A DNA stretch of 36,574 bases from Rhodospirillales bacterium (GCA_016215555.1 JACRJC010000065.1:1-36574), one strand, 5' to 3'; positions 7,316-16,410 are shown, counted from the first letter of the stretch. The notes: generated by a model not told the origin, from the letters alone. A program made the numbers and translations.

Positions 7316-8036
7316 TCACGCCGTTGCCGCAAAGTCGAAGCCGGTCCACCCGGAAGGCCAGCCCATCAGAGCCTCGACGAATCGCGGGTTGAGCGTCGGT
7401 GCGCTGTTCGAGATATCGCGCCCAGGCGATTTCGTCACCGGGGCCGGGAGGGAAGACGAATTCACCGCCTGTTCGTTCAATGGTCTGCTGTTGCGCGCCA
7501 TCGTGGCGGCGCTCGTCTGCCCACTCTTCCAATCCCTGGCCGCAGGGGTCGCCCACAGGGCCGCTTCGTCGTTCAGATTCCGCCCGCCCGCCATTGTCCC
7601 GAACCGTCCCACCCGTTCCGGATTCCCGGCAGATTGCGCATCGTGCGCCTGGGGCGTCGCCCACAAGGCCGCCTGGCCCTTGAGCAGAAGCTCGCTCAAG
7701 CGGTCGCCGCCCCGGCGCATCCGCCCGCCCGTCGCATCCGCCACCGAGGGCGTCGCCCAGGCCCGAGCACTTTCCGTCAGGTCCGATGTTTTGCGTTTGC
7801 CCGCACTCGGCTTGATGCCGTCGCAAGCCTTGGCCGTCGGCCACAGACGCAGCATCTCGGTCCGGTTGGTGCCGCTCGAGCGTTTCCCCGAACATGCGCG
7901 CTGCGTCGGCCATGTTGAGGCGACCGTCGAAAGATTCATCCCGTGCCGGCCGGCCGATTGCGACGGCGTCGGCTTGCTCTGCCGGTTCTCGTTGGCGCTG
8001 GCTCTGCTGCAACGGCCATCATCCGGTGCCAGCCCG
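7316..8036 (-). pseudogene. C-terminal fragment of a phage DNA cytosine methyltransferase
   Basis: The minus strand carries several short WPT/WATP repeats (LRLWPTAKACDG, ARAWATPSVADA, AALWATPQAHDA, AALWATPAARDW) and ends LNPRFVEALMGWPSGWTGFDFAATA. This is characteristic of the C-terminal tail of phage-type C5 cytosine methylases. No catalytic PCQ segment or S-adenosylmethionine site is present, and the upstream limit abuts the stop of the SEC-C protein gene. It is therefore a 3' remnant of about 240 codons with its natural stop at 7316-7318. The GIY-YIG truncation lies only six bases away, so one recombination event could explain both. Confidence 0.7.
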
Positions 8037-9470
8037 TTATGTCCCGCAGCATTTCTTGAATTTCTTGCCGCTGCCGCAGGGACAGGGGTCGTTGCGGCCA
8101 ACTTTTGCTTCACGTCGATACGGGACGTTGGGAACAAAACTGTCGGCGCGTGCAAGGTTATCGAAATACGGCAGATCAAGGGGTTGTACATAGCGAGGGC
8201 GCGGCGTGTCCCGGCTTACCCGAAGGCCTAAGCGTATTTCCACGTCTTCGAGGTCGCCCGTCACAACGAATTCAACGCTGTTGCTTTTGAACGCTTGGCG
8301 AATTAGCTCAATCGCCTCTACGGCATGAAGCCCGACCAGCGCACTTACAATCCAGGCATTCAGGCTCGGGCCGTTTGCCTGATGCTTATTTAACTCGCTA
8401 ACAAGGACGCCGATGCATTCGTCGCGATGATCCGGGTGTGCGGCGGCGATCTTTTCCAAGCATTCTGGAGCGGAAATCCGATCATCGGGATCGATATTTG
8501 TATTGGCAAGGAAATCGGCAACCGCCTGAATGGCGCCCGGTCCGATCAGGGCAAGCACCCTGGGCAAGTCTTCACAAAACCAGTCGTCATCCGAAAGGTC
8601 TTTGAGAAGCTCCAGAAGAGGCTGGACGGCCTTCTCCGCCTTCAGTTGGCCCAAGGCGCGCCAAGCGTGAAGCGGTGCCCAGACTTCAGCCTTACCCTCG
8701 CCAGCATGGTTGAGGGTGGGGTCTGAGGCCATGCGAATCAGGTCTGGGATATGGCTGCTGGTTAAGCCAAGTTGCAAGTAATCTGGCCAGACGTCGTTTT
8801 GACGTCCACGCTGGCCTTCTCCGTAGACCAGCAGCCTGGACACCGGCTCAGGATAGTCGCTCCTTGTTTTTGGGGAAGCTCTCTGCACAGGCGGTGCGCT
8901 CTGGCGTCGAGCCTTCCAGAAGGCGTCAATTCCCGCCACGGCTTCGGAAATGAACCTGTCGGGATCGCCACGCAGAAGCTCAAGCCCTTCTTTTTCCCCT
9001 GGCTCAAGCGCCGCGTCGTCTTCATCGACAGCCAGCCAAGCCAGGATGGGCGCCATCAGCAGGCAGGCATCCTCGTCTTCGTAGAGTTCCTTCCAGGCAA
9101 GAGGGCGAAGCTGAACAGCTTGCATGAACCCTTCCGCCCAATCCGCAGCAAGGAGCGTTCCCTTAGCGGTTTCCAGAAAGATCGGCGCCAGTTCCTCGGG
9201 CGCTTCGGCCAGACAATGGATGATCTCGTTGTAGCGCCCCATGATGAGCCCAAGAATCCGCCCGGCTTCGTCCTCGCTCTCGAACGCGGGCGATACGCCG
9301 CCCCAGACGACCGGCAGCCATTCGCTGGGCATGATCAATTCCGGGCCGATCACGATTCCGGTCAGAAAGCCGTCGAGGTCGGAAATCAGCATGCTTTCTT
9401 CGGGTGCCTCGTCCGACATGAGAAAGTCGTCGAGTTCGTCGATATCGAATTCGAAGGGCGCTGAGGGCAT
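8037..9470 (-). CDS. YecA-like / HEAT-repeat / SEC-C motif protein
   Basis: 477 aa. The start was placed at ATG 9470 ([17 protein letters not shown]) because GAGG precedes it by about seven bases; a longer reading to 9521 adds an unlikely 17 residues. The N-terminal about 180 residues resemble the UPF0149/YecA family ([31 protein letters not shown]). The middle ([28 protein letters not shown] onward) has HEAT-like alpha repeats. The C-terminus ends with a SEC-C zinc motif, [17 protein letters not shown], as in SecA and YecA. SEC-C motifs often bind ribosomes or other partners, but the role here is unknown. It is on the opposite strand to the nearby methylase operon, with about 770 bases between them. 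Confidence 0.8.
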   Translation of the reverse strand: MPSAPFEFDIDELDDFLMSDEAPEESMLISDLDGFLTGIVIGPELIMPSEWLPVVWGGVSPAFESEDEAGRILGLIMGRYNEIIHCLAEAPEELAPIFLETAKGTLLAADWAEGFMQAVQLRPLAWKELYEDEDACLLMAPILAWLAVDEDDAALEPGEKEGLELLRGDPDRFISEAVAGIDAFWKARRQSAPPVQRASPKTRSDYPEPVSRLLVYGEGQRGRQNDVWPDYLQLGLTSSHIPDLIRMASDPTLNHAGEGKAEVWAPLHAWRALGQLKAEKAVQPLLELLKDLSDDDWFCEDLPRVLALIGPGAIQAVADFLANTNIDPDDRISAPECLEKIAAAHPDHRDECIGVLVSELNKHQANGPSLNAWIVSALVGLHAVEAIELIRQAFKSNSVEFVVTGDLEDVEIRLGLRVSRDTPRPRYVQPLDLPYFDNLARADSFVPNVPYRREAKVGRNDPCPCGSGKKFKKCCGT

Positions 9471-10187
9471 GAGACCTCGATTCAGGCGGAAGGAGCTGGG
9501 ATCGATGTTAAGGCAGGCCAACGGCCATGTCGATGTGCGGGCTCCGTACCGCCCAATCTCCGGACTGCAATTTTATGCCTCAGACTCTTTTCGCCCCCGC
9601 CCGAGATTGCGAAAAGGTCAACAGCTTTCCGTCACGCAACTTATTGAATTTCCACGAGATCAAAATCTCGTACCTTCCAAGCGAAGTCAACAGCCTTTGG
9701 AGAAGACGGGCCGGAGAGAAGCGATTTCGGGGAAAATCGGGGACAAGCTGGGCCGCCAGGGTCAACGGCCACAGCCCGAAAACCGCGCCAAAGCTGGGCT
9801 TTTCAGGGGCACCCCGAAGGGCCGGAGAATGTCTGGAAAAAGATATTGGCGGTGGACGCAGTCTCGGGCGAACCGGTCTCACTGGCTTTTCCCTGGTATC
9901 AGGGAAAAATACAGGGAAATTTGACAGCCTTCGGGATGAACATTGCCGGAACCCCTGCGCGTCAGACCTGTAAATCGGCGCCCAGCTATGCCCCCCATCA
10001 AAGAGTGTGAACCCACTGATTTTGCAAGCCTATTGGTTCGATAGATGGGGTCATGATTGGATGCCGATCCATCTACATATTTTGTTGAATTGCTATGCAA
10101 TTTCAATAGAGTAACTAGCCGTTTGGTGAGGTCAAAGTTGGGTGCCATTTCACAGGCACTTCCCTAAGCTTTACCGCTAAGGTCGGG
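9471..10187. other. Intergenic region with no recognisable gene
   Basis: About 700 bases lie between the divergent SEC-C gene and the HTH-methylase-nuclease operon. Open frames exist on both strands but none shows recognisable protein features. Base composition becomes visibly AT-richer from about 10,000. A weak promoter for the operon may be TATGAT at 10188-10193, which would give a short leader before the ATG at 10240. Confidence 0.5.
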
Positions 10188-10239
10188 TATGATACTCATT
10201 TTAGACAAGATTGGGGGTCACCCCGACCTGGGATGGAAC

Positions 10240-10776
10240 ATGTTGCACTACGTCACGACCCCTGTTGCATCTGCCCTCACCGGCCTGTCCATCGACAAGC
10301 TTCGGGAATGGACGAGCCGTCGCGCACTGGTCCCCGCCGATGTTCGCCCCAAGAAGCGGGGATCACCGGCGCAGTTCAGTTGGCAGACCATTCTTGTCCT
10401 GCGGATCGCTGCCACGCTTCGCGACAAGTTTCATTTGGAACTGGAAGCCCATAAGTCATTCTTATCTGGCTTCCGGCGCCAGTTGCGAATGACCTCCTTC
10501 ATCGCCTTGTGGGGACAGAAGCTGGTGCTCGTCAGCAACGGCCGTTGGAAACTCGTCAATGATACAGACGACATGGCTGGAGAAGACGCCATGCTTATCC
10601 GTCTCGATCCGCATCTCGCCAACATCTCCGTCGGATTCGCACTGCCGAATCCTTCCGATAGCCAGGGCCAACTCGATTTGTTCACGCTGCCGGCCGTTCT
10701 AGGGCCGCAGCGTAGGACGAGAGCGGAGAACGTGCCTCTACGCTTGAACGATAACGAGAGGCGGCGCTCGGCATGA
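10240..10776 (+). CDS. MerR-like HTH protein, first gene of the methylase-nuclease operon
   Basis: 178 aa from ATG 10240 (MLHYVTTPVASALTGLSIDKLREW). An in-frame ATG at 10189 would add 17 residues. The chosen start follows GGGATGG and begins directly with the conserved-looking domain. Residues about 8-45 (ASALTGLSIDKLREWTSRRALVPADVRPKKRGSPAQFSW) resemble a MerR-type winged helix that recognises DNA through a Trp/Arg-containing helix. The remainder has no family I recognise. The gene ends in a four-base ATGA overlap with the methylase gene, so it is probably the system's regulator or a DNA-recognition subunit. The codon use and AT content match the next two genes rather than the prophage. Confidence 0.7.
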   Translation: MLHYVTTPVASALTGLSIDKLREWTSRRALVPADVRPKKRGSPAQFSWQTILVLRIAATLRDKFHLELEAHKSFLSGFRRQLRMTSFIALWGQKLVLVSNGRWKLVNDTDDMAGEDAMLIRLDPHLANISVGFALPNPSDSQGQLDLFTLPAVLGPQRRTRAENVPLRLNDNERRRSA

Positions 10777-13700
10777 CCAGCGCCCCCCTTCAATCCTGGC
10801 TCGAGAAACTCGGTTATGCTGCCGAACCAGAGATATTGCACCGGCAAGGAAGCGTTGTTCCCGAAACCCATCCCTATGCTTTGGAGATCAAAGCGCTCCT
10901 CAGGCCCGATGGCGCAATTCGCGCCCAAGCGGTGTTTGATGTTGAGGGCGTTCCGACCGTCGTCTTTGTAGGCGACGATGAACGACAGCTTACTCCTTCG
11001 GCTTTGGACGAAGCACGCAAGCGCATCTGGAACCAGAACCTTGCGACCGTCGTGATTGAGGTTAAAGGAGATTACGCCACGGCACTTCCCGCGCGCAAAC
11101 TGCGCAACGCAAGCGAGCAGTTGGTCTTGGAAGACGCGCGGCCGGATGGCCCATTCTCAGCCGCCGATATCGCGTCCGCCAACATAGCGCGCCGTACGCC
11201 AGAATGGTTCGACGTGAAAGCTCGCGTCGACCAAATACTCCTGGCGAACCTTTCGGCGACCGTAAACAAGTTGACAGCGACAGGTATCTACAAAGCACAC
11301 AACGTGAACCGCCGACGGCGGCTGGCCGAATTGCTCATGGGCCAGGTTCTCTTTGTGAGCTATCTCGAACATCGCGAGATCGTCGGTCAGACCTATCGGC
11401 AGCGTCGCCGCGTGGATGAACTTCATGGCTTAGTTGGAAGCGCAAACCGCCCCGGAATCAGCAAGCTGATCGATCGGCTCTGTGTCGATTTCAACGGCGA
11501 TTTCTTGGGTGACGATCGCCACGATCCTTGGGCGGCATTGAATGATCGAGGCTTTCAACTGCTTCGCCTATTTCTGACGCACACCGATATGCAGACCGGA
11601 CAAGGCAATTTCTGGAATTACGACTTCAGCTATATCCCCGTTGAGCTTCTGTCGGGCCTATATGAGTCGTTCCTTTCTCCCGATCAGCAAGCCAAGGAAG
11701 GTGCTTACTATACGCCGCGCAATCTCGCCATGCTTGCGGTTGACCAAGCTTTTGTCACATCAAAAGATCCTCTCCAGGAAACGATCTTTGATGGCGCTTG
11801 TGGCTCCGGCATCTTACTTACCACCGCGTATCGACGATTAATTGCCTTGTCAGAAGCCCGTCGACACCGTCAACTTGGCTTTGCCGAGCGTGGAAAGCTG
11901 CTCAAGAGCCATATCTTTGGCAGCGACATCAACTTCATGGCCTGTCGCGTGACTGCCTTTAGCCTCTATCTGTCATTGCTTGAAGGGCTTGACCCTGCCG
12001 ACATCCTTGAAGCGCAGGAGCAGGAAGGAGCAAAGCTCCCATCGCTTGCAAATTCGAATCTGTATCACGGCGAGCAGGCCGCAGATTTTTTTGTCGATAC
12101 GCACGCCCTCGCCAATCGTCGCTTCTCGTTGATCATTTCGAATCCACCTTGGACTGAACCCGAAGGCGAAGATATAACATCAGCGGACGTTTGGGCCGAA
12201 ACGGCAAAAGCGCCATTCGTCCGCCGTCAAATCGCCGGCGCGTATGCTCTGCGCGCGTTGAACTACCTTGCTGACGGTGGACGCATTTGCCTTATTCTTC
12301 CGATCGGCCAATTCCTCGCGCCATCGAGCGAGTCGTTTGTTTCACATGCTCTCGGCGTCTATCGGCCGCATCGGCTGATTAATTTTGGCGATCTTCAAGG
12401 TCTACTTTTCCCCTCAGCCGAAAACACCTGTCACGTCTTCGTGGGAGAGAAGCGCACCTCTGTAGCAGTTGGCCAAGTGCCGTTTGGCGAGACATTCGAC
12501 TACTGCGTCCCAAAAGCTGACATGAGTCTGTCGCTTGGACGTCTGACAATGCAATCGGCTGATCGGCATATTCTTCAGACTAGATCCGTCATGCAAACCC
12601 CGACCCTTCTTGTCACCATGATGTGGGGCGACGCGAGCGATCTTACACTTTGGACGCGTCTCGCTACGCGCGGCAGCTTCCGGGATTTTTGGAAAGGACC
12701 GCGTTCCTCCCGACGCTGGGTGAATCGCAAGGGTATTCACCTTAATGACAAGAGTCGGGAGGCCGTCAGCTCCGCTCCACTGCGAAAAATCCCGTTTGTT
12801 CCGATCGCGGCGCTGAGCGCTGGATCGCCGATCTTGCATGCGAGTCTCCTTGCCCGTTGGCCACATAATCAGACGAATGTTGTGGGACTGACGGACGAGG
12901 TCCAGGCGATATTCAAAGGCCCCCGGGTCTTATTTCCGGACGGTTTTTCCCGACAGGAGCATAGCATAAGAGCCGTTTATTTCGATAAGCCGGCATCGTT
13001 CACTCACAGCATAGGGGTAATCTCAGGGAAGGAACGGGACGCGGAGTTGTTGCAGTTTGCTGCGGTCTACCTTCGTTCGAGCCTTGCCCGGTATTTTCTG
13101 ATGATGCGCGGTTGGAAGATGCTCTGTGAACGCAATGGCGTTCATCTGGCAGACGTCGAGACCTTCCCATTTTTTGACGTTGAGCATGCACCTGACCCAG
13201 AGGCTGCGGCCACGTCACTGGCCTTGGTCTGCCGCCATATGGAGACGCTCAATAAACTTCCAGAATTCGAGCAGTCGCGTTATTATCAGGAAGTGAAGGA
13301 TCAACTCGATCTAGCGGTGTTTGCCTATTTCGGCCTCACCGCAGAAGAGAGTGCACTGGTTCGTGAAACGGTCGATGTGCTTATGCCGTCGATCCGTCCA
13401 AGAAGCTTCAAAAGTCTCGATACGCCCGCTCAACATCGTGCCAAAAGGGCCGATTTACAATCCTATGCCAAATCACTTGGCGAAGCACTCACGTCGTGGC
13501 GCAAGCGCACACACGGACGAGGGAGGTTCGATGTCCGTGTCATCCTGACCACCCCCAACCGCGTAGGATCATTTGGCATTGTACGAATTAGCTATGCCGA
13601 GTCCCCGACCAATGGCCCGAAGATTGTCACGACGATCGACGACGAACTGGTGCTGACGACGCTCGACAGTTTGCGAACCGCTGGTCTGCGCACCATACCT

Positions 13701-13880
13701 GCCGGCGATGCATTGGCCCTCGTACCAGACGGCCACCTATGGATTGACGGCGCACTTTACTTGGTACGTTCATTAGCTCGCCGCAGTTGGACTATACGTC
13801 AAGCCTTGCGTGACGCCGAACAGATCGTGCGGTCTGTACAAGAGCGTTCAGGAGAACTGCAAACGCGGGAGGTTGCATGA
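10773..13880 (+). CDS. Large N6-adenine DNA methyltransferase of an RM-like operon
   Basis: 1035 aa. The catalytic core has YYTPRN at about residue 312, the S-adenosylmethionine loop FDGACGSGILL at 339-349, and NPPW at 457-460, the amino-methylase catalytic motif. FGSDINFMACRVTAFSLYL follows the expected motif order of Eco57I/HsdM-like N6-adenine methylases. The N-terminal about 280 residues include VVIEVKGDYA; this is only a partial nuclease-like pattern and I do not assign cleavage to it. The C-terminal half (e.g. LARYFLMMRGWKMLCERNGVHLADVETFPFF) resembles target-recognition regions of type IIG/IIL proteins. Both ends overlap neighbours by ATGA. In BREX and type I-like systems such a methylase marks self DNA, and the same is inferred here. 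Confidence 0.88.
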   Translation: MTSAPLQSWLEKLGYAAEPEILHRQGSVVPETHPYALEIKALLRPDGAIRAQAVFDVEGVPTVVFVGDDERQLTPSALDEARKRIWNQNLATVVIEVKGDYATALPARKLRNASEQLVLEDARPDGPFSAADIASANIARRTPEWFDVKARVDQILLANLSATVNKLTATGIYKAHNVNRRRRLAELLMGQVLFVSYLEHREIVGQTYRQRRRVDELHGLVGSANRPGISKLIDRLCVDFNGDFLGDDRHDPWAALNDRGFQLLRLFLTHTDMQTGQGNFWNYDFSYIPVELLSGLYESFLSPDQQAKEGAYYTPRNLAMLAVDQAFVTSKDPLQETIFDGACGSGILLTTAYRRLIALSEARRHRQLGFAERGKLLKSHIFGSDINFMACRVTAFSLYLSLLEGLDPADILEAQEQEGAKLPSLANSNLYHGEQAADFFVDTHALANRRFSLIISNPPWTEPEGEDITSADVWAETAKAPFVRRQIAGAYALRALNYLADGGRICLILPIGQFLAPSSESFVSHALGVYRPHRLINFGDLQGLLFPSAENTCHVFVGEKRTSVAVGQVPFGETFDYCVPKADMSLSLGRLTMQSADRHILQTRSVMQTPTLLVTMMWGDASDLTLWTRLATRGSFRDFWKGPRSSRRWVNRKGIHLNDKSREAVSSAPLRKIPFVPIAALSAGSPILHASLLARWPHNQTNVVGLTDEVQAIFKGPRVLFPDGFSRQEHSIRAVYFDKPASFTHSIGVISGKERDAELLQFAAVYLRSSLARYFLMMRGWKMLCERNGVHLADVETFPFFDVEHAPDPEAAATSLALVCRHMETLNKLPEFEQSRYYQEVKDQLDLAVFAYFGLTAEESALVRETVDVLMPSIRPRSFKSLDTPAQHRAKRADLQSYAKSLGEALTSWRKRTHGRGRFDVRVILTTPNRVGSFGIVRISYAESPTNGPKIVTTIDDELVLTTLDSLRTAGLRTIPAGDALALVPDGHLWIDGALYLVRSLARRSWTIRQALRDAEQIVRSVQERSGELQTREVA

Positions 13881-14584
13881 GCGCTGGCGGCGATTGGCTT
13901 TCCGCGTTTCCGATTCAACCGGCAACCGAAGCCGTCGAGGCAGTTCAGGAGGCGTGGCGGCGTCTAGCGGAAAAGCCACTGCCGGGGTTCAATCCGAAAA
14001 CCAGAGAGCCGGATCTCACCAAGGCGCTCAAAATATACGTCGAAAATGTAACGGCGAAAGAACGCGGTCTTCTGGGCATGTGGGCTGCAGAGAACGTTAT
14101 CGGTGAGCTTGATCCCGCCACGGGAAAGATCTTGCAGGAAAGGCGAACCGACATTGTCTATGGCTGGAACGACAAAACCCAGAGCCTGGAACTTGTCTTT
14201 GAATTTAAGCGCCTGGGACGGCAGAAAAGTCATCGAGCGCACTATCTTGGAGCGAAAGGGCTGGGCCGATTTGTAACCGGCATCTATAGCCGGAGGCAAG
14301 CTGTCGCAGGGATGGTCGGGATTCTGCTCGATCCCGAGAACATGGTAGTCCCTTCAATACGAAAGGCATTTGATGATGCTGTACTCGCGGCCGAACTCCG
14401 ACTGCGGCCCACTGCAGACGGTAGTCCATTCGCAAAGCCTTCAACGCTGTTTTCGACGGCAGATTTCGATACGGAGCATGAACGGGATTCTGATTTAGCG
14501 CCGGCACACGGACATATTCGTGTGTCGCATTTTTTTCTCCAGTTCGGCTATCCAACAAATACGAGGAAGCAAAAGCAACCCTAG
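13877..14584 (+). CDS. PD-(D/E)XK-type nuclease partner of the methylase
   Basis: 235 aa, starting in a four-base overlap with the methylase stop. The candidate catalytic motif is Asp92 (RRTDIVYGW) followed by Glu109-Phe-Lys111 (LVFEFKRLGR), the D-Xn-ExK pattern of PD-(D/E)XK nucleases on a beta-strand-rich core. A Gly-rich helix (LGAKGLGRFVTG) follows. The role inferred from context is restriction of unmodified DNA, with the methylase protecting the host. No recognisable ATPase or DNA-translocation gene is in the operon. The C-terminal 40 residues have no match I recognise. A terminator hairpin lies just after the stop, so this is the last gene. Confidence 0.72.
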   Translation: MSAGGDWLSAFPIQPATEAVEAVQEAWRRLAEKPLPGFNPKTREPDLTKALKIYVENVTAKERGLLGMWAAENVIGELDPATGKILQERRTDIVYGWNDKTQSLELVFEFKRLGRQKSHRAHYLGAKGLGRFVTGIYSRRQAVAGMVGILLDPENMVVPSIRKAFDDAVLAAELRLRPTADGSPFAKPSTLFSTADFDTEHERDSDLAPAHGHIRVSHFFLQFGYPTNTRKQKQP

Positions 14585-14591
14585 CCTGATG

Positions 14592-14615
14592 GGAAGGTGG
14601 GGTACCCTTCCTTTT
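14592..14615 (+). terminator. Terminator of the HTH-methylase-nuclease operon
   Basis: GGAAGG (14592-14597), an eight-base loop, CCTTCC (14606-14611) and then TTTT. It begins eight bases after the nuclease stop codon. Outer GATG/CATC bases could extend the pairing. Confidence 0.6.
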
Positions 14616-14711
14616 CATCCGGACAATTCCTCTGTTGGATTTCTAGTTTGAGCTTGCCCCCAACCTTGGACCAGGCTGGCCTGGAAAAATCCCGCTTCAT
14701 CCGACGGTGAG

Positions 14712-14975
14712 CTAGCCGGGGTTGCCGACCGGAAGATGAAGCCTTGCCGGCACTTGGTTGCCAATCGCGCTGTGCGGTCGGACCAAGTTGTAGTCTCTAC
14801 GCCAACCCTCAGGCTCAAGCAGGACGTGGACACGCCGATAGCCATAGCGAACGCGCGTTTCGCATATCTCCTTAATCCTTTGCTTAGGCCCTGTCGGGTC
14901 AGGACGGCGCGACCGGTAGTTGTAGGTCGAACGGTCAAACGGCAGAGCGCGAAAGGCACGGCGGACCGAGACCTG
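14712..14975 (-). pseudogene. IS3-family transposase (OrfB) remnant, internally deleted
   Basis: The minus strand reads VSVRRAFRALPFDRSTYNYRS, IKEICETRVRYGYRRVHVLL, then jumps to WRRDYNLVRPHSAIGNQVPARL and a stop. The first part is the N-terminal region and the last is the C-terminal end of an IS3-type OrfB (the WRxDYNxxRPHSAI signature). The whole DDE catalytic core between them is missing. Non-functional. Confidence 0.8.
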
Positions 14976-15025
14976 CTAGGCTGATCGAACGTCATCGACC
15001 CGTCGCCGCATCCGGGCAGGTTTCA

Positions 15026-15538
15026 CAGCTGTCGGCGGAACGGCGCCGGTTCGGCTATCGACGTCTTCACTTCATGTTGGCCCGCGAAGGTATCGAGATG
15101 AACCGGAAGAAGCTGCGCCGCCTGTATGCCGGGGAGAAGCTCCAAGTGCGCAAGCGTGGCGGGCGCGAACGCGCCCTGGGCACGCGCTCGCCAATGACCA
15201 TCCCCCAAGGAAAGAACCAGCGCCTGATCATCGCAAGCGACACAACGCCGTCCAAGGCCGATCCGGCGCTCGTGAAATCCATCGCCAAAGCGCATCGTTG
15301 GTGGTGCGAATTATCCAGCGGAGCCATGCCCACCGTCGCCAGCATCGCGAGGCGCGAAGGGGTGAGCGACGGCCATATCGGCCACCATCTGCCGCTCGCC
15401 TTTCTGGCCCCCGATATCGTTCAGGGCATTGTCACCGGCAACCATCCACCTGACCTCACCGCCGAGATCCTCATCAAGCGCATCGACCTGCCGCTGGATT
15501 GGGCCGCACAAAAGACCCTGCTGGGTTTCAGCCTTTAA
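15026..15538 (+). pseudogene. Chimera: IS3 OrfB fragment joined in frame to a serine-recombinase tail
   Basis: The first part (QLSAERRRFGYRRLHFML, MNRKKLRRLYAGEKLQVRKRG, ALGTRSPMTIPQGKNQR) is the N-terminal to central portion of a second IS3 OrfB, on the strand opposite to the remnant at 14712-14975. After about 15,226 the frame continues as LVKSIAKAHRWWCELSSGAMPTVASIARREGVSDGHI and PLAFLAPDIVQGIVTG...PPDLTAEILIKRIDLPLDW. That is the C-terminal end of a large serine recombinase, a type often used by islands and prophages. Neither catalytic domain is present. The join looks like an illegitimate recombination scar close to the tRNA-Ser. Confidence 0.75.
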
Positions 15539-15759
15539 TGAGCTTCATGAGGTCCGTTTGGGGAACGGCCCGAGACGCGAGCTGGCCCCGCGAAGCCCCA
15601 ACCCAGACCGCCAAAAGCCCGAACAGAGAAATGACCTCTACCGTTCCCACAGACAACCCGAAGGAGTGGCTTCTTAGCTCTGGTGAGTGTGCGGAAATCG
15701 CGCGTTTTATGGGGAAATTAGGGCGTTGCCCGTGAGATATGGCCACCCACACGGGTATG

Positions 15760-15849
15760 TGGCGGAAGGGGGGAGATTCGAACTCCCGGTACCCTTACGG
15801 GTACGCCGCATTTCGAGTGCGGTGCGATCGACCACTCTGCCACCCTTCC
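15760..15849 (-). tRNA. tRNA-Ser(CGA)
   Basis: 90 nt including CCA. The acceptor GGAAGGG pairs with CCCTTCC, the anticodon stem CCGCA/TGCGG encloses the loop CTCGAAA (anticodon CGA, plus-strand 15813-15815), a long variable arm is formed by GTACCCGTAAGGGTAC, and the T arm is GGAGTTCGAATCTCC. The 3' end faces the accessory island. Confidence 0.95.
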
Positions 15850-15975
15850 GGCTTACGAGCGGGGGCGGACTTTAGCAAGGCTCCGGGCGGCCTGCAACCC
15901 TTCTTAAGCCTTGGTTTTCAGTCCCTTCGCTCCCGGGCCGAGGCCGGCCCGGGGCAAGGGGGGAAACAAGCCGCC

Positions 15976-16410
15976 TTAACGCCTTGCGAAGGCGATGTCC
16001 TTCAGCACGCCCATTTCCATTTCGGTATGGCTGATTCTGGCTGCCACCAGATCGCGGATGGAAACGATGCCGATCAACTCGTCGCCGTCAACCACCGGCA
16101 GGTGGCGGAAGTGCTTCGTGTTCATCAGGCTGGTCATTTTCTTCACGCTGTCCTTGGGCGAGCAGGTCGTGACCGGGCTGCTCATCAGATTGCGGACCGG
16201 CATGTCATAGACGCTTTTGCCGTACTGGCTCATGCCGCGCACGATGTCGCGCTCGGAGAGCATGCCAAGGATTCGTCCCTTGGCGTCGCAGATCACCACG
16301 GCGCCGATGCGCTTGCCTGCCAACAGGGTCGTCGCATCGCCAACCGAACTTTCAGGGCGCAGTGTGAAAACATCCTTGCCCTTTGTGCGCAGAATCGCTT
16401 CAACGGTCAT
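15976..16410 (-). CDS. CBS-domain pair protein
   Basis: 144 aa, almost entirely two tandem CBS domains: the first about residues 5-65 (VGDATTLLAGKRIGAVVICDAKGRILGMLSERDIVRGM), the second about 75-135 (VKKMTSLMNTKHFRHLPVVDGDELIGIVSIRDLVAARI). The GxxSERDI and GIVSIRDL segments are the usual adenosyl-ligand-binding positions. Such stand-alone proteins usually sense AMP, ATP or S-adenosylmethionine; the target here is unknown. It lies alone between two tRNA genes and starts the chromosomal backbone right of the island. GGGAGGAG-like sequence precedes the start. Confidence 0.9.
   Translation of the reverse strand: MTVEAILRTKGKDVFTLRPESSVGDATTLLAGKRIGAVVICDAKGRILGMLSERDIVRGMSQYGKSVYDMPVRNLMSSPVTTCSPKDSVKKMTSLMNTKHFRHLPVVDGDELIGIVSIRDLVAARISHTEMEMGVLKDIAFARR

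Noticed and set aside
9527..9973. Gene in the SEC-C to HTH gap
   Set aside because: The 148-codon frame has no domain-like pattern or strong ribosome binding site; a 227-codon frame overlapping it is partly antisense to the SEC-C gene.
11040..11090. Nuclease motif (VVIEVKGDY) in the N-terminus of the methylase
   Set aside because: ExK alone is too weak; no convincing upstream Asp at usual spacing was identified by eye, and the separate nuclease gene explains cleavage better.
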